A stretch of 64,000 nt of DNA, taken from assembly GCA_028287235.1 (NCBI GenBank), contig JAQBQB010000012.1:62001-126000 (forward strand). Reading direction: 5' to 3'. A program made the position numbers and the translations under genes. Source of the DNA: Gemmatimonadota bacterium. Its GTDB lineage: Bacteria > Gemmatimonadota > Gemmatimonadetes > Gemmatimonadales > Gemmatimonadaceae. This document shows, piece by piece, positions 27,663 through 38,707 of the stretch. How positions within the stretch are numbered: the stretch's first letter is position 1; every line of letters starts with the position of its first letter. The notes under the pieces are model-generated. The model made no database searches. It was not told where the DNA came from and worked only from the letters and a program-made list of their open reading frames with translations.

Positions 27663-29521
27663 AGCACTCCCGCCAGCGCGCGCCGGTAGTCCGAGGGCGA
27701 GGTGATCGACTCGCTCGCCTTGAAGTAGGCCTTTCGCACCGCGGGGTCGGAGAGCGGAAAGCGCGACGCAACATCCACCAGGGCATTGGCAATCGCGTAG
27801 CTGCTCGTCATTCCGCCGGCAGAATTGATGAGACCGATCACGTCGCCGGTGGAAAGACCGCCGCGCTTGGCGATCGCCTGGAGCGCACGCCCGCGATCGT
27901 AGTCCGAGCTCATCGACGTGGTGGCCGAGATGAGTGCGGTACGCATCGCCGGCGTCAGATCGGGGTTGTCGGTGGCGACGGTGACGATCAGGGCGGCCCG
28001 CTCGTTGTCCGAGGTCATCTTCGCGGCGATCTTCACGACCTGGGCAACGGCGTTCAACGGCAGCGAGTCCTTGAGAAGCAGCGGCGTGAGCGTGCGCGAG
28101 CGCTCGTAGTCGGATGTCATCGACGACACGGCGTCGAGATAGATCGTCCGCAGCTCGTCGTCGCGCACGTAATACTTGGCGATGACGATCAACAGCTCGG
28201 CTTTCTCATAGTCGGACGTCATCTTGCTCGCGGCGCGCGCCACGGAGATGAGCGTCTCGCGGTCGGGAGGTGTCTGCTGCTGCAAGCGCGCCAGCGGGGC
28301 CGGCACGATCACGTCGTCCCGAGGCACGACAGCGACGACGAAACCGGTGTCCGTCTCGAGGGAGGAGAGATTCTTCTCTGCGCTCGGAATGACAGGGGTT
28401 GCCGGCAGTGCGTCCGGCGGTCTGACCGCCTGGCGCGCGCGCACGGGACTTTCGATGGGAGACGCCTGCAGCGGTTCGGCCGGCGCAAGTGCCGCGAGCG
28501 GGAGCGCCAACACGACGACGGCAAGCGTCGCCACGGCGAGCCGCGCGCGCGAGACGTTACGGCGATTCGCGTGCGGATCGAGGATGGCGAGCAGCCGGCC
28601 CTCGAACTCGCCGCGGCGGGCCATGGCGAGTGCCGCGGCGGCGGGGGCGCTCGAGCTGCCCAGCGACCGTGCGATCTGCAGCAGGTCCTGCGCGTAGTCC
28701 GACGCGCGCGCGCCGCCCTCGAGCACGAAGTCGTCGCAGGCGTGCTCGCGCTCCCGGCGCATCTGCCGCGCGGCGAGCCAGACGAGCGGGTTGAACCAGA
28801 ACAGCCCAGTCGCCACATGCGCGACGAGCTGCGTGAACGCGTCGAGGCGCTTCACGTGCGCCAGCTCGTGCAGAAGCACGATCGTGCGGCGCTCGTCAGT
28901 CCATTCGTCGGCGTCGATCGGCAGCAGCACGGTGGGGTACACCACGCCCCACGTCATCGGGACGCAGGCGCGCTCGCTGCGCAGCAGGATCACTGGACGG
29001 CCGATGTGCAGGCGGCCGGCGAGCCGCTGAACGAGCGACAGCCAGCCGCCGTCGTCCACCGGGCGTGCACGGCGCGACCATGAGAAAACTCTAATCGTGC
29101 CCACTGCGAGCCGCAGGAAGAGCAGCGCGGCGCCGAGCGCCCAGAGCACGGGGAAGAAACGAGCGAGGTCGATCGGGCGGCGCGTCGAATCGGGCGCGGA
29201 CGATTGGAGTGTCGGATCCGCGACAGAACGCGCGGTCGTCGGCTGCTGGCCGTTCCGAGGCGCGGACGTCTGCTCGGCGAGCGGCGCCGTCGACACAGCT
29301 GTAGCCGGCGGCGCGGCGGAGATCGACAGCCGCGGCAGCGCGGGCATGTGCACCGCCGGGACGATGCCGCTGAGCAACGGCGTCAACAGCATGCCGCCCA
29401 GCGCCGACGCCCAGATCAGATGGCGCGCCGCCGCCGATCCGCGGCGCAGCGCGCGCGTCGACATCCACGCCACGAGGAGCAGCGCGGATCCCTTGAGCGA
29501 CGCCATGAAGATGACGCTCAT
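27656..29521 (-). CDS. BlaR1-like M56 metallopeptidase with C-terminal MTSDYE repeats
   Basis: This is a 621-residue M56 membrane peptidase, the sensor-protease partner of BlaI-type repressors. The N-terminal part has membrane helices (about 5-22, 35-55, 121-145). The zinc motif HELAH is at 218-222 (VLLHELAHVKRLDAF), with the downstream glutamate in REREHACDDFVL. After the last helix (about 327-346) comes a linker that contains an in-frame dispersed repeat (377-387), then five full and one partial 34-35-residue repeats each starting M(T/S)SDYE or a variant (from 434 on). This region replaces the penicillin-binding sensor of BlaR1. The ATG overlaps the BlaI-like stop, so the two genes form one operon. 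Confidence 0.9.
   Translation of the reverse strand: MSVIFMASLKGSALLLVAWMSTRALRRGSAAARHLIWASALGGMLLTPLLSGIVPAVHMPALPRLSISAAPPATAVSTAPLAEQTSAPRNGQQPTTARSVADPTLQSSAPDSTRRPIDLARFFPVLWALGAALLFLRLAVGTIRVFSWSRRARPVDDGGWLSLVQRLAGRLHIGRPVILLRSERACVPMTWGVVYPTVLLPIDADEWTDERRTIVLLHELAHVKRLDAFTQLVAHVATGLFWFNPLVWLAARQMRREREHACDDFVLEGGARASDYAQDLLQIARSLGSSSAPAAAALAMARRGEFEGRLLAILDPHANRRNVSRARLAVATLAVVVLALPLAALAPAEPLQASPIESPVRARQAVRPPDALPATPVIPSAEKNLSSLETDTGFVVAVVPRDDVIVPAPLARLQQQTPPDRETLISVARAASKMTSDYEKAELLIVIAKYYVRDDELRTIYLDAVSSMTSDYERSRTLTPLLLKDSLPLNAVAQVVKIAAKMTSDNERAALIVTVATDNPDLTPAMRTALISATTSMSSDYDRGRALQAIAKRGGLSTGDVIGLINSAGGMTSSYAIANALVDVASRFPLSDPAVRKAYFKASESITSPSDYRRALAGVLK
28367..28395. repeat. Dispersed GTCATTCCGAGCG-type repeat inside a coding sequence
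   Basis: The plus strand reads GAGATTCTTCTCTGCG followed by CTCGGAATGACAG. This closely resembles the widespread intergenic bacterial repeat with GTCATTCCGAGC at one end and GAATCTC at the other. Here it lies in frame in the M56 gene and encodes PVIPSAEKNLSS. Confidence 0.65.
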
Positions 29522-29901
29522 CGTCCCTCCCGTCGTGCCTCGTCGATCATCGCCGACAAGCGATCCAGCTCCGAGGAATCGAGCTTCCCTTCTCCGTCGA
29601 GCAGCGCGGCTACGGCGTCGGTGGCCGATCCGTCGAAGAACGTGCGCACGACGTGCTTCAGCGCCGACTTCCGGGCGCGCTCGCGGTTGACGATGGGCAG
29701 GAAGACGTAGCGCGGGCCGTCCTGCTCGTGGCGCACGTGGCCCTTTTCCTCGAGCAGCCGAAGGAGCGCGCGCACGGACGAATATCCCGGCGGGTCGGGG
29801 AGATCCTCGAGGACCTCAGCCGCCGTGGCGCGGCCCCGGCGGTAGATGACGTCCATGATCTGGCGTTCGCGGCGACTGAGCTGAACAACGGCTTCCGGCA
29901 T
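29518..29901 (-). CDS. BlaI/MecI-type transcriptional repressor
   Basis: This 127-residue winged-helix repressor belongs to the BlaI/MecI/CopY family. It shows LSRRERQIMDVIYRRGRATA, EVLEDLPDPPGYSSVRALL and LLEEKGHVRHEQDGPRYVF, which are the recognition helix and wing, followed by a C-terminal dimerisation part (TFFDGSATDAVAALLD). The family is switched off when the partner M56 protease triggers cleavage of the repressor. The gene overlaps the M56 gene by four bases. A strong promoter with a dyad lies just upstream, indicating autorepression. Confidence 0.94.
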   Translation of the reverse strand: MPEAVVQLSRRERQIMDVIYRRGRATAAEVLEDLPDPPGYSSVRALLRLLEEKGHVRHEQDGPRYVFLPIVNRERARKSALKHVVRTFFDGSATDAVAALLDGEGKLDSSELDRLSAMIDEARREGR

Positions 29902-29917
29902 CGGGACCCTCGGGATA

Positions 29918-29970
29918 TGCTAAGAAAATAGCAGCTCCCTCAGTATTGCCGCCGCTCGCGGGCCTGTCAA
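29918..29970 (-). promoter_or_regulatory. blaI-M56 promoter and operator
   Basis: On the minus strand TTGACA (29970-29965) and AATACT (29947-29942) have a 17-base spacer. Transcription would start near 29935. The dyad TGCTATTTTCTTAGCA (29933-29918) follows at once, with arms TGCTA and TAGCA around 6 bases. It is shorter than classical BlaI boxes (TACAnnTGTA type) but sits where a repressor would block initiation. Confidence 0.8.
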
Positions 29971-29976
29971 TGGCGG

Positions 29977-31308
29977 CTAGGCCGAGTAGAGCTCGACCCC
30001 GCGCGACGTGATGCGATGGGAGATGAGGGGCAGCGGCGGCTCGGCTTCGTCGGCGATGACGATGGCCGCGCGAAGCGCGTGGCGGCCGCTGCCGATTCCC
30101 GTACGGTCGCGGGCGAAGATCGTCGCCAAGGGCTCGCCCGCTTCGACCCAATCGCCGGGGCGGGCGGTGATCACGAGCCCGACCGACGGGTCGGCGGCGT
30201 CCTCGACGCGCGTTCGCCCGCCGCCCATCTCGATGATGCCGCGCCCGATGGTCTTGGGCTCGACGCGCGCCACGAAGCCGCGGCGCGCCGCGGTGAAGAT
30301 CTCCACTTCGGCCGCCTGCGGCAGCGCCGCCGGATCGTCGACCACACCTGGGTTTCCGCCTTGCGCCTCGATGATTCTCTGAAAACGCTCCGCGGCGCGT
30401 CCGGTGGCGATCGCGTTCTCGAGCTCCACGCGCGCCGACGCGCTGTCGTCGCAGACGTCGGCAAGCACGAGCATCTCCGCGCCGAGCGCGTAGGTGACGT
30501 CCATCAGGTCGTCCGGGCCTTCGCCTTTGAGCGCGGCGATCGCTTCCTCGACCTCGAGCGCGTTGCCGCAGGCGCGGCCGAGTGGACGATCCATCGCCGT
30601 CACGAGCGCGACGACCGGGCAGCCGTGATCGGTGCCGAGATTGATCATCACGTCGGCAAGCTCGAGAACGCGGTCGAGGTCTTGAATCAGCGCGCCGCTC
30701 CCTCGCTTCATGTCGAGCACGAGACCGGTCAGTCCCTCCGCGAGCTTCTTGCTCATGATGCTCGACGCGATCAGTGGAATCGATTCGACCGTCGCCGTCG
30801 CGTCGCGCAGCGCGTACATCTTCTTGTCGGCGGGGGCGATCTCGGGCGTCTGGCCCATCATCGCGCAGCCGAGGGTCTCGAGCTGCGCTTTCGCTTCGGC
30901 GAGCGTGAGGTTCGTGCGAAAGCCGGGAATCGACTCGAGCTTGTCGAGCGTGCCACCGGTGTGGCCGAGCGAGCGGCCCGACATCATGGGTACGGCGACA
31001 CCGAGCGAGGCAACGAGCGGCGCGAGAACGAGCGACACCTTATCGCCGACGCCGCCGGTGGAATGCTTGTCGATGCGCGGGCGGCCGAGGTATTCGAGAT
31101 CGAGGCGATCGCCGCTCAAGAGCATCGCTTCGGTGAGCGCCGCCGTCTCCGACCGCTCCAATCCACGGAGAAAGCAGGCCATGAGGAGCGCCGCCATCTG
31201 GTAGTCGGGAACGTGCCCTTTCGCATAGGCGAGGGCGAGGGCGCGCCACTCGCCGGGCTCGATCCGGCCGCCGTCGCGCTTTCGCTCGATCAACCGATGT
31301 GCGAGCAT
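29977..31308 (-). CDS. Pyrimidine-nucleoside (thymidine) phosphorylase
   Basis: This 443-residue enzyme cleaves thymidine or uridine with phosphate to give the free base and (deoxy)ribose 1-phosphate in nucleoside salvage. The phosphate-binding motif is KHSTGGVGDKVSLVLAP (about 80-96). Substrate-binding regions include SGRSLGHTGGTLDKLESIPG and SIMSKKLAEGLTGLVLDMK. The C-terminal domain (about 345-443) has the AARRGFVARVEPKTIG fold of the family. The length matches the Pdp/DeoA class; choosing between broad pyrimidine and strict thymidine specificity is not safe by eye. It stands alone on its strand, with a 53-base divergent gap to the next gene. Confidence 0.94.
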   Translation of the reverse strand: MLAHRLIERKRDGGRIEPGEWRALALAYAKGHVPDYQMAALLMACFLRGLERSETAALTEAMLLSGDRLDLEYLGRPRIDKHSTGGVGDKVSLVLAPLVASLGVAVPMMSGRSLGHTGGTLDKLESIPGFRTNLTLAEAKAQLETLGCAMMGQTPEIAPADKKMYALRDATATVESIPLIASSIMSKKLAEGLTGLVLDMKRGSGALIQDLDRVLELADVMINLGTDHGCPVVALVTAMDRPLGRACGNALEVEEAIAALKGEGPDDLMDVTYALGAEMLVLADVCDDSASARVELENAIATGRAAERFQRIIEAQGGNPGVVDDPAALPQAAEVEIFTAARRGFVARVEPKTIGRGIIEMGGGRTRVEDAADPSVGLVITARPGDWVEAGEPLATIFARDRTGIGSGRHALRAAIVIADEAEPPLPLISHRITSRGVELYSA

Positions 31309-31361
31309 TTACCGCTCTGGGGGGTATGATTGGGCATGATCCGCTTTTTCAGGAGTATCTA

Positions 31362-32123
31362 ATGCGACTACGCATCGCTTTCGCTGTTGCACTGTTGTCG
31401 GTGGGCCGCGTTGCCCTGAGCCAGGCTGCCGATCAGCACATCGCGCTGGGCGACCGCGAGCACGCCGCTCACAATCTCACGAGCGCCTTGCAGCACTACG
31501 AGGCGGCGATCAAGGCGGATCCGTCGAGCTACACCGCGCTCGTCAAAGCCGCGCACGACGCGGTGGACCTCGGCGAATTCGACGACAACCACGCCGAGCG
31601 CGACTCGCTGTACCGCAGCGCAGAACAGTATGCGCGCCGCGCGGTCGCGGCAAATCCCACCGACGCGGAAGGCCACTTCGAGCTCGCGCGGGCGATCGGA
31701 CGCAACGCGCTGACGATGGGCACGCGCGACAAGATCAAGTACGCGCGCGAAGTTCGAGACCAGGCGCTCGAGGCGCTGAAGATCAATCCGAATCACGCCG
31801 GCGCCAAACACGTCATGGGGGTGTGGAACGCCGAGGTGATGCGGTTGAACGGCCTCTCACGCATGTTCGCCAAGAATTTTCTCGGCGGCAAAGTCTTTGG
31901 CGAAGCGAACTGGGACAACGCGCAGCGGTACCTCGAGGAGTCGGTGGCACTCGAACCAAACCGGATCACGCACCACCTCGACCTCGGCGCGGTGTATGCC
32001 GATCGCGATCAGAAGGCAAAGGCGATCGAGCAGTACGAATGGATCGCCAAGGCACCGGCGACGGATTACGACGATGGGAAGTACAAAGAGGTGGCGGCGA
32101 AGCGGTTGAAAGATTTGCGCTGA
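31362..32123 (+). CDS. Secreted TPR protein
   Basis: This 253-residue protein has a signal peptide (MRLRIAFAVALLSVGRVALS, cleavage near residue 21). TPR-like helices follow: HIALGDREHAAHNLTSALQH (about 26-45), AEQYARRAVAANPTDAEGHF, then DQALEALKINPNHAGAKHVM and a C-terminal LDLGAVYADRDQKAKAIEQY. The arrangement resembles RMD-like/TPR proteins of unknown function in the periplasm. AGGAG lies 6 bases before the ATG. A TATGAT box is at 31325-31330 but no clear -35 accompanies it. The next gene is convergent and 16 bases away. Confidence 0.82.
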   Translation: MRLRIAFAVALLSVGRVALSQAADQHIALGDREHAAHNLTSALQHYEAAIKADPSSYTALVKAAHDAVDLGEFDDNHAERDSLYRSAEQYARRAVAANPTDAEGHFELARAIGRNALTMGTRDKIKYAREVRDQALEALKINPNHAGAKHVMGVWNAEVMRLNGLSRMFAKNFLGGKVFGEANWDNAQRYLEESVALEPNRITHHLDLGAVYADRDQKAKAIEQYEWIAKAPATDYDDGKYKEVAAKRLKDLR

Positions 32124-32139
32124 GTCGCGGGACGACCGG

Positions 32140-32502
32140 CTAATCGACGACCATGACCCTCTCGGACTGCTCGCGGTCTCGTTGCCGGGCGCGCCGGCGC
32201 TGGCGGAGGGCGCGACGGAATTCGTTCCGGAGGTCGTCCCAGGCATCGTACCCTCGCTGGCCAACGCGGCGAGTCTGGCGTCCGAGTGCCCGGCGTGTGT
32301 CGGCTCCGGCCTGGGGAGCCAGAAGGAGGGCGACGCCGGCACCGACGGCCAACCCCACGACGATGCCCGCGGCGAAGACCAGCGTGGGCCGGTGATCGTC
32401 GGTCTGACTGGGGGCTCGCCGGGCCGGCGGCCGCGATTTCGTCGTGGCTCCCGAGGGGCCTGGGGCGCGTTTGGCGCGCGATACTGGTCCGGCGTAGGAC
32501 AT
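32140..32502 (-). CDS. YtxH domain protein
   Basis: This 120-residue protein carries the YtxH motif: a glycine-zipper membrane segment followed by a basic turn (VFAAGIVVGLAVGAGVALLL then APQAGADTRRAL, about 42-74). The N-terminus is basic and disordered; the C-terminus is an Arg-rich helix (RRALRQRRRARQRDREQSE). YtxH proteins are small stress-associated membrane proteins with no assigned activity. The gene lies between a convergent TPR gene and, upstream, 204 bases of intergenic sequence that separate it from the divergent response-regulator gene; I see no further gene in that gap. Confidence 0.82.
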   Translation of the reverse strand: MSYAGPVSRAKRAPGPSGATTKSRPPARRAPSQTDDHRPTLVFAAGIVVGLAVGAGVALLLAPQAGADTRRALGRQTRRVGQRGYDAWDDLRNEFRRALRQRRRARQRDREQSERVMVVD

Positions 32503-32706
32503 CGATCTGGGTCTCCGTAATCCGTGGTAAGAAAATTGCGGCGTACAGGGTCGAAATAGGATGTTTCTGCGGCGATTCGGGTCGAAACGGGCTGGTTGGC
32601 CCAGTCTTCCCGGTCACAGTCTACTACCCTGCAGTCCATCATCACCTGGCTCAACGCCCAGGCGTAGGCGAATGCTTCGTCTACGGCCCACGGTGTGAGG
32701 ACACGC

Positions 32707-33102
32707 ATGACCACGAACGGAAAAACGGTACTTCTCGTCGAAGACAACGAAGACAACCGCATCGTCTATTCCACGATTCTCCGGCACTTCGGCTATTCCG
32801 TCACGGAAGCCTTGAACGGTGAAGAAGGGATCGCGAAGGCGCGAAGCGAGAAGCCCGACTTGATTCTGATGGATATCTCGATCCCAGTCATCGACGGCTG
32901 GGAAGCGACGCAAGTGCTCAAGCACGATCCCCAGACGCGCGAGATTCCGATCATCGCGCTCACCGCGCATGCCCTGGCCTCCGACCGCGAGAAAGCGATG
33001 GAGGTGGGCTGCGACGGCTACCTGGCCAAACCGTGCGAGCCGAGAGCGGTCGTTGCGGAGGTTCAACGATTCCTCGGAAAGGGTGATGGAAGCACCTCGT
33101 GA
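32707..33102 (+). CDS. Single-domain response regulator
   Basis: This 131-residue protein is a stand-alone receiver domain (CheY/DivK-like). The acidic pocket is VEDNEDN (11-17), the phospho-acceptor Asp56 lies in LILMDISIPVIDGWEAT, the Thr in ALTAHALASD, and the Lys in GYLAKPCEP. It has no output domain. The ATG at 32707 is favoured over a GTG at 32695 because GAGG lies 7 bases upstream of it. The gene overlaps the diguanylate cyclase gene by 17 bases, as in divK-pleD style pairs. Confidence 0.92.
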   Translation: MTTNGKTVLLVEDNEDNRIVYSTILRHFGYSVTEALNGEEGIAKARSEKPDLILMDISIPVIDGWEATQVLKHDPQTREIPIIALTAHALASDREKAMEVGCDGYLAKPCEPRAVVAEVQRFLGKGDGSTS

Positions 33103-34070
33103 GGCGGAGTCGGCGCGCATCCTGATCGTCGACGATCACGAGGATAACGTCGAGCTGTTGCGGGCACGGTTGGAGTCGTGGGGATTTACGGCGGAAACGG
33201 CGGGCGACGGCGCGGAAGCACTCGCCAAAGTCGAGGCATCGCCGCCGGATCTCATCCTGCTCGACGTCATGATGCCCGTGATGGACGGCATCGAAGTCGC
33301 GCGCCGCGTGAAGGGCAATCCCAACCTGCCCTTCATTCCGATCATCATGCAGACCGCGCTCGACGCGACCGAGAACAAGGTCGAAGGGCTCGAGGCAGGG
33401 GCAGATGATTACATCACGAAACCCATCGACTTCGCCGAGCTCAAAGCCCGGCTCAACTCCATGCTGCGCATCAAGCGCCTCCAGGAGGAGCTCGAGGAGC
33501 GCGAGCGACAGTTGCTCGAGGCGAACGAACGTCTGCGACACATGTCACAGACCGACGTGCTCACGGGGCTCGATAATAGACGGCATCTCGAGGAGCGCAT
33601 CGACGAGATGTTCGAGCACGCCAAACGCCTGAGCGAGCCGTTCTCCTGTGTGATGGTGGATCTCGACCGCTTCAAGAGCGTGAACGACACGTACGGCCAC
33701 CAGGCCGGCGACGCGGTGCTCAAGCAGCTGGCGCGGATCCTTCGCGCCGAGATTCGCGAGATCGACCGCGCCGGCCGGTATGGCGGCGAGGAGTTCATGC
33801 TGCTGTTGCCGGGCACGGTCCTGGACGCGGGTGTGACGTTCGCCGAAAGGGTGCGAAAACAGATCGAGACGCATACATTCACGTTCGACGGCGGCACCAT
33901 TCAACGCACCGCGAGCTTCGGCGTGTCCGCCTGGCCACATCCGCGCATTCTCCACTGCGATGGGCTGGTGCGCGCCGCCGACGAAGCTCTGTACGTCGCC
34001 AAAGAGACGGGACGGAACCGGGTCGTGCGCTTCGACAGCGACGAATTCAACGAGCACCTCGCGGAAGACG

Positions 34071-36912
<2,842 letters not shown>

Positions 36913-36926
36913 CCCAGGAGATCTCG

Positions 36927-37481
36927 ATGTCACCGTCGGTCGACTTGCCGGAAAGTGCGCTCGTTGCGATGCCGCGCGATTCGCTGCTCGCTCTGCGGGC
37001 GGCGCTGTTCCGTGAGCTCGGGCCCAACGCGGCGGCGCTGCTGCAGGAAGCGGGATACGCCGGCGGCGCGGCGCTGTTCGACGCGTTCGGCCGATGGCTC
37101 GAGGCGCGAGGCGCGTCGTCGCCGGAGTCGCTCGCCGCCGCGGAGTTCGGCGTGCGCGCGGCGGAGTTCTTTCGCGACACCGGGTGGGGCTCGATCGAGC
37201 TCGGCGCGCTCGAGACGGTAGCGACGATCGATTCCACGGATTGGGCGGAGAGCGATCCGTCGTTTCCGTTGGATTTTCCCGGATGCTACTACACGGCCGG
37301 AGTGCTGACCGATTTTTTCGGGCGGTTGGCGGGAGAGCCGCTGGCCGTCATGGAAGTGGAATGCCGCTCGATGGGCGGCGATCGCTGCAGGTTTCTCGTG
37401 GGCAGCGCGGAGACGATGCAGCGGGTGTACGACTCCATGGGACAAGGCGAGGCGTACGAGCACGCGGTTGCTGCCGGGTAG
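36927..37481 (+). CDS. V4R domain protein
   Basis: This 184-residue protein carries a 4-vinyl-reductase (V4R) domain over its C-terminal half, with the typical core CYYTAGVLTDFFGRLAG, MEVECRSMGGDRCRFLVGS. The three cysteines match those seen in V4R proteins. V4R domains occur in bacteriochlorophyll BchJ-like proteins, in NO/aromatic sensors and beside activators; here no photosynthesis gene is present, so a small-molecule-binding or scaffold role is more likely. CAGGAG lies 7 bases before the ATG. It follows ligA by 14 bases and may be the last gene of that operon. Confidence 0.82.
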   Translation: MSPSVDLPESALVAMPRDSLLALRAALFRELGPNAAALLQEAGYAGGAALFDAFGRWLEARGASSPESLAAAEFGVRAAEFFRDTGWGSIELGALETVATIDSTDWAESDPSFPLDFPGCYYTAGVLTDFFGRLAGEPLAVMEVECRSMGGDRCRFLVGSAETMQRVYDSMGQGEAYEHAVAAG

Positions 37482-37560
37482 GTCATCCCGAGCGACTGAA
37501 GCGTGTCGAGGGATGACAAGCTTCAGCGATCGGCCTTCAGCGGTCAGCCTTCAGCGCGTC
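37482..37560. repeat. GTCATCCC palindrome and CTTCAGCG tandem units between convergent genes
   Basis: GTCATCCC (37482-37489) and GGGATGAC (37510-37517) form the arms of a dispersed-repeat-type palindrome. It is followed by three loose tandem units of CTTCAGCG(A/G)TC. The last units overlap the 3' end of the phosphoribosyltransferase gene, whose stop codon lies within them. The palindrome could end transcription from both sides. Confidence 0.65.
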
Positions 37561-38070
37561 GGCGTAGAGTGGATTCGGTAGCAATTCACCGTCGACCAGC
37601 ACCTCGCGATCCCACGGTAGAACGATGGTGCTCTCCGTCGCCAAGGCGTGGAAGTCCGGGATGTACGAGCCGGTCTGGAATGCGACCGCGGTACGGACTT
37701 CCGCGGCGCCGGCGTTGACCATCGCCGCGACCGCGAGGCGCATCGTGTCGCCGGTGTCGCACGTTTCGTCGACGATCAGCACGCGTTTGCCGCGAACCGA
37801 TGGCGGCGCGGCGCTCAAGACCGCGGGTGACTCGCGGACGGTCTCGGCGCCGAAGCGGCGGCTCACGACCATCGAATGGAATTCGCGTCCGAGGATCGCC
37901 GCGATCACCGCGCCGGGTACGACGCCGGCGGTCGCGATGCCGATCACCATCTCGGGGTCGAAGTCGCGGGCCACCTTGAGCGCCAAGCCGCGGGAGAGCT
38001 CGCCGAACAGCGGCCATTCGACCTCGAATACGCCCTTCGAATGCTCGACAGTCGTGCGGCGCGGTGACAT
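37537..38070 (-). CDS. Purine/xanthine-type phosphoribosyltransferase
   Basis: This 177-residue protein is a type I phosphoribosyltransferase. The PRPP-binding loop reads VLIVDETCDTGDTM (97-110), and the phosphate loop region is VIGIATAGVVPGAVIA (42-57). The overall pattern is that of Gpt-like or orotate-like enzymes that salvage a base with PRPP; the hood region (FHSMVVSRRFGAETV) does not let me pick the base. An upstream in-frame extension exists but is unlikely. The C-terminal residues (LYADALKADR) are encoded by the repeat at 37482-37560, so the end of the protein seems to have been set by that repeat. Confidence 0.85.
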   Translation of the reverse strand: MSPRRTTVEHSKGVFEVEWPLFGELSRGLALKVARDFDPEMVIGIATAGVVPGAVIAAILGREFHSMVVSRRFGAETVRESPAVLSAAPPSVRGKRVLIVDETCDTGDTMRLAVAAMVNAGAAEVRTAVAFQTGSYIPDFHALATESTIVLPWDREVLVDGELLPNPLYADALKADR

Positions 38071-38208
38071 GCCGTAAGCTATCCGTCGCCGGAGAGGCGT
38101 GGAAGCATGTTTCGTTGGGAAAACCGGGTCGTTTTCAGAGGGAGACGTGGTTGCTCCCATTAGTTTGATCGCATAGCTTTGCCGGCAAGCCAAGTCGTTC
38201 CTCCGGCT

Positions 38209-38222
38209 AGCCTTCGAAGGCT
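38209..38222. other. Perfect 14-bp palindrome upstream of the TPR/ParA operon
   Basis: AGCCTTCGAAGGCT is a perfect palindrome about 32 bases before the start at 38254, inside the 183-base divergent gap between the phosphoribosyltransferase and the TPR gene. It may be an operator for either gene. A second imperfect dyad, GCTTTGCCGGCAAGC, lies just upstream. Confidence 0.4.
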
Positions 38223-38253
38223 GATTCGTCGTCCTCAACACCTCTCGAGTCGC

Positions 38254-38706
38254 ATGTCCTGGTGGAGTCGCCTGACCGGCGGGAAGTCTGATGGCGGCCC
38301 CAAGCCCCAGCGCCTGGATTATTTGAGCGAGGCCATGGCATTGGAGCGTCAGGGGGACTACGACGCTGCGCTGACGTCGTATCGCCTCGCGTTGCGCGAT
38401 CGCCCGAACGACACGAAGATTCTGCAAAACATGGCGATCGCGTTCACGAAGACGAGCCGTCCGGAAGAGGCGATTCGCGCCTACAAGAGCGCGCTCGACG
38501 CGGATCCGGATCTTTCGGGCGCGCACTACGGCCTGGCATTCCTCCTGATGAAGCGCGGCGACCGGCCGGGCGCCGAGGAGCATCTCGAAGCGTTCCTCGC
38601 CAAGCCGCCGGCAGGAGCGGAATCGGAACGATGGGTGCGGCACGCCGAAGATACGCTCGACAAGCTGCGTAGCGGCGGCGCGATCTCCGACGGGACCGAG
38701 CAATAG
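38254..38706 (+). CDS. TPR protein next to ParA
   Basis: This 150-residue soluble protein has three TPR units between about residues 23 and 125 (SEAMALERQGDYDAALTSYR, then NMAIAFTKTSRPEEAIRAYK, then YGLAFLLMKRGDRPGAEEHL). The C-terminus is charged. I start it at ATG 38254 (MSWWSRLTGG); the upstream in-frame TTG adds an unlikely basic leader. It ends one base before the GTG of the ParA-like gene, so the two should be co-translated and might interact, for example as an adaptor between the ATPase and its cargo. Confidence 0.82.
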   Translation: MSWWSRLTGGKSDGGPKPQRLDYLSEAMALERQGDYDAALTSYRLALRDRPNDTKILQNMAIAFTKTSRPEEAIRAYKSALDADPDLSGAHYGLAFLLMKRGDRPGAEEHLEAFLAKPPAGAESERWVRHAEDTLDKLRSGGAISDGTEQ

Positions 38707-38707
38707 C

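Noticed and set aside
36927-37481. V4R gene as a bacteriochlorophyll gene (bchJ) and sign of a photosynthesis cluster
   Set aside because: No bch, puf or crt gene lies in the window, and V4R domains occur in many non-photosynthetic proteins.
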